A stretch of 64,000 nt of DNA. Source: CAVVAH01 sp963746175 (GTDB lineage: Bacteria; Actinomycetota; Actinomycetes; JACCUZ01). Shown piece by piece: positions 60,389 through 64,000 of the stretch. The stretch is taken from NCBI GenBank assembly GCA_963746175.1, contig CAVVAH010000004.1, positions 1,054,001 to 1,118,000 of the forward strand, in the 5' to 3' direction. The position numbers and the translations under genes were made by a program. Numbering within the stretch: position 1 is the stretch's first letter; every line of letters begins with the position of its first letter. The notes below the pieces were generated by a model. That model searched no databases. It was not told the DNA's origin and was given only the letters and a program-made list of their open reading frames with translations.

Positions 60389-61735
60389 TCAGAACCGTGG
60401 CGGCAGGTCCGAGACGCCCGACGAGTCGCTGCTCACGAGCACCGGGAGGGCGCCGACCTCGAGGGTGGTGCCGCCCAGCGGCAGCTCGCCGGCGGTGCTG
60501 CCCAGGGTCTCGGCCGAGGTCGCCCCGAAGCCGGTGCGCACCCGCGCCGTGCCGGTCTCCGAGGGGTTCCAGAACACCGTGGCGGGGCCGCGCGGCGTCG
60601 TGAGGTCGCACACCCAGACGCCGCCGTCGGCCGGCCGGCACCTGTCGACGGCCGCGCCCAGCAGCCACCGGTGGACCACCTCGAACGCCCGCCCGGCGTC
60701 GGTCGGCGCGCCGTCCTCCCCGGACAGCGTCGTGTTCGCGATGTCCTGGAGGTCCCAGGCGTACCAGTAGACGCGGTCGACGCCGTCCCCCGCGTCGAGC
60801 AGGTAGCTCATGGCCACGTTGGTCATCTGCTGCTCGGGCGTGGCCGGGGTGGCCGGCTCGCCGCCCTGGAGACCGAAGTTGATCTCGGTGTCCCACACCG
60901 GCTTGTCCGCGGCCACGCCCTGCAGGCCGAGGATCCGCCGGGACTCGGTGAGCAGCGCCGACTTCCGCGTCAGGCCCTCACCGTCCTCGGGGTAGAGCTG
61001 CAGCGAGACGACGTCGACCAGGTCGCCCAGCCGGACGCCGCCCACCTTCTCGCCGTACAGCAGCCGGAGGCCGGCGCGCTGGCCGAGGGTCCGGGTCGCC
61101 ATCGCCGGCGCCACCAGAGTGGGCGTCGGGGTCACCGAGTCGACCACCGACCGGGCGGCCGCCGTGAGCTTGGCCATCTGCCGGTAGGTGCCGTTCCAGT
61201 AGCCCTCGACGTTGGCCTCGTTCCACACCTGGAAGGCCACGTCCGGAGCCTTGTACCGCTCCACCACCGCCCGGACGTACGCCGTCCAGGCCGCGAGGTC
61301 CGGCATCGACGCCGCGCCGGCGCCGTACGCGCCGACCTTCTTCGGGTGCCGGGAGTGGAAGGCCGGTGTCTGGCCGAGCACGATCAGTGTCGACGCGTGG
61401 TGGTCGCGGGCTGCCTTGACGAGGGCGTCCAGCCGGGCGAAGTCGTACGTGCCGGGCGTGGTCTCGACCTGGTTCCAGACCGCCCCGGAGTCCCACACCC
61501 GCAGCGAGCCCACCGGCGCCTGCGGCCACGAGTCGGCCACCGGTTCGGAGTCGTGCATGCCGAAGAAGTCCGGGCCGAGGCCGCCGGGCACCGGTGTCGT
61601 GGAGGGTGACGGCCGGGGAGCCGGAGCCGAGTCGTCCGACCCGTCGGAGCCCGACGAACCCCCTGTGCAGCCGGCGAGACCGGCGGCCAGGAGGAGTGCG
61701 GACAGGGCGGCGAGCGCGGGCAGGGGTCGTCGCAT
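60389..61735 (-). CDS. Secreted lipoprotein, clan-A glycoside hydrolase (GH39/GH5-like)
   Basis: 448 residues. The signal peptide ends in a lipobox LAGC with C23 as the lipidated residue, followed by a Ser/Asp/Pro-rich linker (24-50). The barrel has QVWNEANVEGYW with E173 as acid/base and WDTEINFG with E284 as nucleophile, the clan A arrangement. It would act on a surface polysaccharide outside the membrane. TAGCGT on the minus strand (61750-61745) lies 9 bases before the ATG. Confidence 0.87.
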   Translation of the reverse strand: MRRPLPALAALSALLLAAGLAGCTGGSSGSDGSDDSAPAPRPSPSTTPVPGGLGPDFFGMHDSEPVADSWPQAPVGSLRVWDSGAVWNQVETTPGTYDFARLDALVKAARDHHASTLIVLGQTPAFHSRHPKKVGAYGAGAASMPDLAAWTAYVRAVVERYKAPDVAFQVWNEANVEGYWNGTYRQMAKLTAAARSVVDSVTPTPTLVAPAMATRTLGQRAGLRLLYGEKVGGVRLGDLVDVVSLQLYPEDGEGLTRKSALLTESRRILGLQGVAADKPVWDTEINFGLQGGEPATPATPEQQMTNVAMSYLLDAGDGVDRVYWYAWDLQDIANTTLSGEDGAPTDAGRAFEVVHRWLLGAAVDRCRPADGGVWVCDLTTPRGPATVFWNPSETGTARVRTGFGATSAETLGSTAGELPLGGTTLEVGALPVLVSSDSSGVSDLPPRF

Positions 61736-61796
61736 GGTTCCGACACGCTACCCAGCAGGGCGGTTGGTGATGCCACGGCCGGGCAGCGGTGGAACC

Positions 61797-62645
61797 ATGT
61801 GCGCCGTGACGGCCAGCGTGCAGACGTCGGGCCCCGACGCGATACGGGTCGTTGCGCACCGTGGCTCCTCCGACGACGCACCCGAGCACACGCTGCACGC
61901 CTACAAGCGGGCCGTCGCGGACGGCGCCGACGCGCTCGAGTGCGACGTCCGGCTCACCAAGGACGGCCACCTCGTCTGCGTGCACGACCGGCGCATCGAC
62001 CGCACCTCGAACGGTCGCGGCATCCTCTCCACGCTCGAGCTCGCCGAGCTCACCGAGCTGGACTGGGGGTCCTGGCGGGACACCTGGGAGGACTTCGAGG
62101 ACCCGGAGATGCCGGACCGCGACAAGTCGCAGATCCTCACCCTGCGCCGGCTCCTCGAGACCGTCGCGGCCGCGGACCGGCGGGTCGAGCTGGCGATCGA
62201 GACCAAGCACCCGACGCGGTACGCGGGCCTCGTCGAGCGCCGGCTGGTCGCCCTGCTCGACGAGTTCGGCTGGTGCCGGGCCGGGGCGCCGGCGCGGGTG
62301 ATGTCGTTCTCCCAGCTGTCGCTGCGCCGCCTCCGCACGCTGGCCCCGGACCTGCGCTCGGTGATGCTCTTCGAGCGGGTGCCGCTGCGCTTCCGCGACG
62401 GCACCCTGCCCGAGGGGGTCGCCGTCGCGGGGCCCAGCATCGAGGTCGTCCGGGCGCACCCGCGCTACGTCGAGCGCTGCCACCGCCAGGGCCATCCCGT
62501 GCACGTGTGGACCGTCGACTCGGCGGAGGACATCGACCTGTGCGTCCGGCTGGGGGTGGAGGCGATCATCACCAACCGGCCGGGAAAGGTGCTCTCCGCC
62601 CTCGGCCGGGCGCCCGGCACCGCCGGTGGCGGGTTTGGCCGGTGA
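61797..62645 (+). CDS. Glycerophosphodiester phosphodiesterase family protein
   Basis: 282 residues. VVAHRGSSDDAPEHTLHAYKRA and LECDVRLTKDGHLVCVHDRRIDRTSNGRG are the GDPD catalytic blocks (two His, Glu, Asp). The C-terminal HVWTVDSAEDI and GVEAIITNRP also fit. It hydrolyses glycerophosphodiesters to glycerol-3-phosphate and alcohol. There is no signal peptide. A GTG at 61806 is a possible alternative start. Confidence 0.92.
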   Translation: MCAVTASVQTSGPDAIRVVAHRGSSDDAPEHTLHAYKRAVADGADALECDVRLTKDGHLVCVHDRRIDRTSNGRGILSTLELAELTELDWGSWRDTWEDFEDPEMPDRDKSQILTLRRLLETVAAADRRVELAIETKHPTRYAGLVERRLVALLDEFGWCRAGAPARVMSFSQLSLRRLRTLAPDLRSVMLFERVPLRFRDGTLPEGVAVAGPSIEVVRAHPRYVERCHRQGHPVHVWTVDSAEDIDLCVRLGVEAIITNRPGKVLSALGRAPGTAGGGFGR

Positions 62646-62729
62646 CCCAACCCTCACCGTTCAGACCGTTTCGCGCACCCGCATACGGGCACGGGACCAG
62701 GACGGAGCAATCGGCCAGTTGGGAGTGCC

Positions 62730-63209
62730 ATGTCGTCGGGGGACACCACGCCACGGACGCCTGCGTCCGCGCGCCCCGACGTCCCGGTGGTGTCTCCGGT
62801 GTCGATCGGCGTACCGCACGAGCGGACCGGTGTCCGGCTGGCCCGGCACGCGTTCGCCGACCAGATCACTGCCCTGGGTGTCGAGGGCGAGGCCCGGGAC
62901 GACGCCATGCTGGTCCTCTCCGAGCTGGTGTCCAACGCCGTCAAGCACGCCGCCCCGCTCCCGTCCGGTGAGATCACGGTCCGCTGGCGGGTCGACGAGG
63001 AGGTGCTGCACATCGAGATCACCGACGGGGGCGCCAGCACCCGGCCCCGCGCCGGGGTCGCCGCGCTGTCCGCGCTGGGCGGTCGCGGCCTCGACATCGT
63101 GCGGAGCGTGAGCCGGCACTGGGGGGTGACCGAGGGCGAGGGCTCGGTGACCGTGTGGGCCGAGGTGCCGCGCACCAGCGACCGGTCGGCGGGGACCGCC
63201 ACGTCCTGA
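62730..63209 (+). CDS. RsbW-like anti-sigma factor serine kinase (HATPase_c_2 domain)
   Basis: 159 residues. A disordered N-terminus (about 35 residues) precedes a GHKL ATP-binding domain: VLSELVSNAVKHA (N box), IEITDGG (G1) and GGRGLDIVRSVSRHWG (G2). Such proteins phosphorylate anti-sigma antagonists or bind sigma factors. No STAS partner or sigma gene is adjacent. The ATG follows a GGGAGTG ribosome-binding site. Confidence 0.88.
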   Translation: MSSGDTTPRTPASARPDVPVVSPVSIGVPHERTGVRLARHAFADQITALGVEGEARDDAMLVLSELVSNAVKHAAPLPSGEITVRWRVDEEVLHIEITDGGASTRPRAGVAALSALGGRGLDIVRSVSRHWGVTEGEGSVTVWAEVPRTSDRSAGTATS

Positions 63210-63291
63210 GCCGCCACCGCCCCGCGGGCGTCGCGGCGAGCGGCCAGTAGGGTGCCCGGGTCCCGTCAGGCGACATCCGGAGCTGCGCACC

Positions 63292-64000
63292 ATGGGCAAG
63301 AAGTCGACCCGCCGTTCCGCCGTCCGGCCCGGCGTCGGCGGCAGCAGCGTCGCCGTCGGTGAGGTGCCGGTCGTGGCCGGCCGCGAGCCGTGCCCGTGCG
63401 GGTCCGGGCGGCGGTACAAGGCCTGCCACGGGCGGGACGCCGGGCAGGCGGCCGAGGCCTACGTGGCCCGGCCCTTCGAGGGCCTGGCCGGGGAGTGCGA
63501 CTGGGTCGCGATGCGCGAGATCGTCCCGGCGGCGACGGCGTCGCTGGTCCTGGCCGGGGAGCACGCCGGGCGGCAGGCGACCCTCGCGACCGTGCTGCCG
63601 ATGGCCTGGCCGGGGCTGGTCCGGCAGGACGGCGAGCTGTTCGTCGGCCTGCAGGTCCCCGGTGGCTCCGGGGATGCCAACCGCGACGTCGCGCACGCGC
63701 TCGAGCTGGCCCTGGACGCCGAGCCCGGCACCCCGATCGCGCCGAGCGCGCTGCCCGGCGCGGGGGCCCGCCTGCAGGACCTGCTCGACACCGACGTACC
63801 GCTGCAGGTGACCGTCCACGACGGGTTCGACTTCTGGCTGGAGGGCGTGGAGGACCGCAGCCCTGACGTGGTCGCGTCGATGGAGCGCGCGAACGAGGCC
63901 GTCGTGCCGACCGTGCGGCTGACGTCGGTCGAGGCGGCGTACTGGTGCCAGATCCGGGAGCGCAACCACCTGCGCTGGGTCGTCCCGCACGACGAGGAGT
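63292..64000 (+). CDS. DUF5926 family protein with N-terminal SEC-C motif (partial, runs off right edge)
   Basis: 236 residues are visible with no stop before the window ends. The SEC-C zinc motif is REPCPCGSGRRYKACHG (C34, C36, C45, H46). The remainder matches the actinobacterial DUF5926 arrangement with HDGFDFWLEG and AYWCQIRERNHLRWV. Function is unknown; SEC-C motifs mediate zinc and protein binding. TAGGGT at 63249-63254 may be its -10. Confidence 0.85.
   Translation, partial: MGKKSTRRSAVRPGVGGSSVAVGEVPVVAGREPCPCGSGRRYKACHGRDAGQAAEAYVARPFEGLAGECDWVAMREIVPAATASLVLAGEHAGRQATLATVLPMAWPGLVRQDGELFVGLQVPGGSGDANRDVAHALELALDAEPGTPIAPSALPGAGARLQDLLDTDVPLQVTVHDGFDFWLEGVEDRSPDVVASMERANEAVVPTVRLTSVEAAYWCQIRERNHLRWVVPHDEE

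Noticed and set aside
1..64000. Mobile elements, prophage, toxin-antitoxin or defence islands
   Set aside because: No transposase, integrase, phage, restriction or toxin gene was recognised, and composition appears even.

Overview
The window is high-GC actinobacterial chromosome. Gene order and protein types point to the Nocardioidaceae (Nocardioides-like), which is my inference. Support comes from dense GTG starts, four-base ATGA/GTGA start/stop overlaps, and the conserved cell-growth locus crgA - DUF881 - class E sortase - pabA facing pknB - pknA - pbpA - rodA - pstP - fhaB - fhaA - tRNA-Leu. No transposase, phage gene, CRISPR array or rRNA is visible. No gene-free stretch exceeds about 300 bases.

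Layout. 1-6.1 kb: an 11-residue-repeat protein cut by the left edge, a cyclophilin, a rhomboid protease and a thiolase, then crgA and the DUF881/sortase/small membrane peptide/pabA operon. 6.2-15 kb: the leftward kinase/PBP/RodA/phosphatase/FHA operon that controls septal and lateral peptidoglycan synthesis, ending near tRNA-Leu(CAG). 15.4-17.7 kb: a small unknown protein, a secreted CAP/peptidoglycan-binding protein and a Fpg/Nei glycosylase. 17.9-41.9 kb: an envelope polysaccharide region. It holds DUF4012, a DMT transporter, a four-gene cassette (PIG-V-type GT-C, polyprenyl-phosphate-sugar-synthase-like GT2, YdjC deacetylase, methyltransferase), rmlC/rmlA/rmlD without rmlB, many glycosyltransferases and a Wzm/Wzt ABC exporter. 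42-60.4 kb: a nonulosonic (pseudaminic-type) acid locus with PseB, PseC, PseI, PseG and a cytidylyltransferase fused to a class III aminotransferase. It also carries a GH57-like protein, an IolB-like cupin, an ATP-grasp ligase, two SDRs, two methyltransferases, a candidate transferase, a Wzx-type flippase and an aldo/keto reductase. 60.4-64 kb: a lipoprotein glycosidase, a GDPD phosphodiesterase, an RsbW-like kinase and a SEC-C protein cut by the right edge.

How it fits together. The left third governs wall growth and division. The middle makes, modifies and exports a rhamnose-containing glycan through Wzm/Wzt. The right third probably makes CMP-nonulosonate and a repeat unit flipped by Wzx. 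PseH, the usual 4-N-acetyltransferase, is not in the window, while several non-canonical enzymes are, so the final sugar may not be ordinary Pse5Ac7Ac.

Caution. Between about 30.2 and 35.0 kb (plus about 37.26 and 40.37 kb) reading frames change roughly thirty times by single bases although the encoded protein stays well conserved across frames. This looks more like poor consensus sequence than gene decay. Genes there are annotated as their implied intact products.
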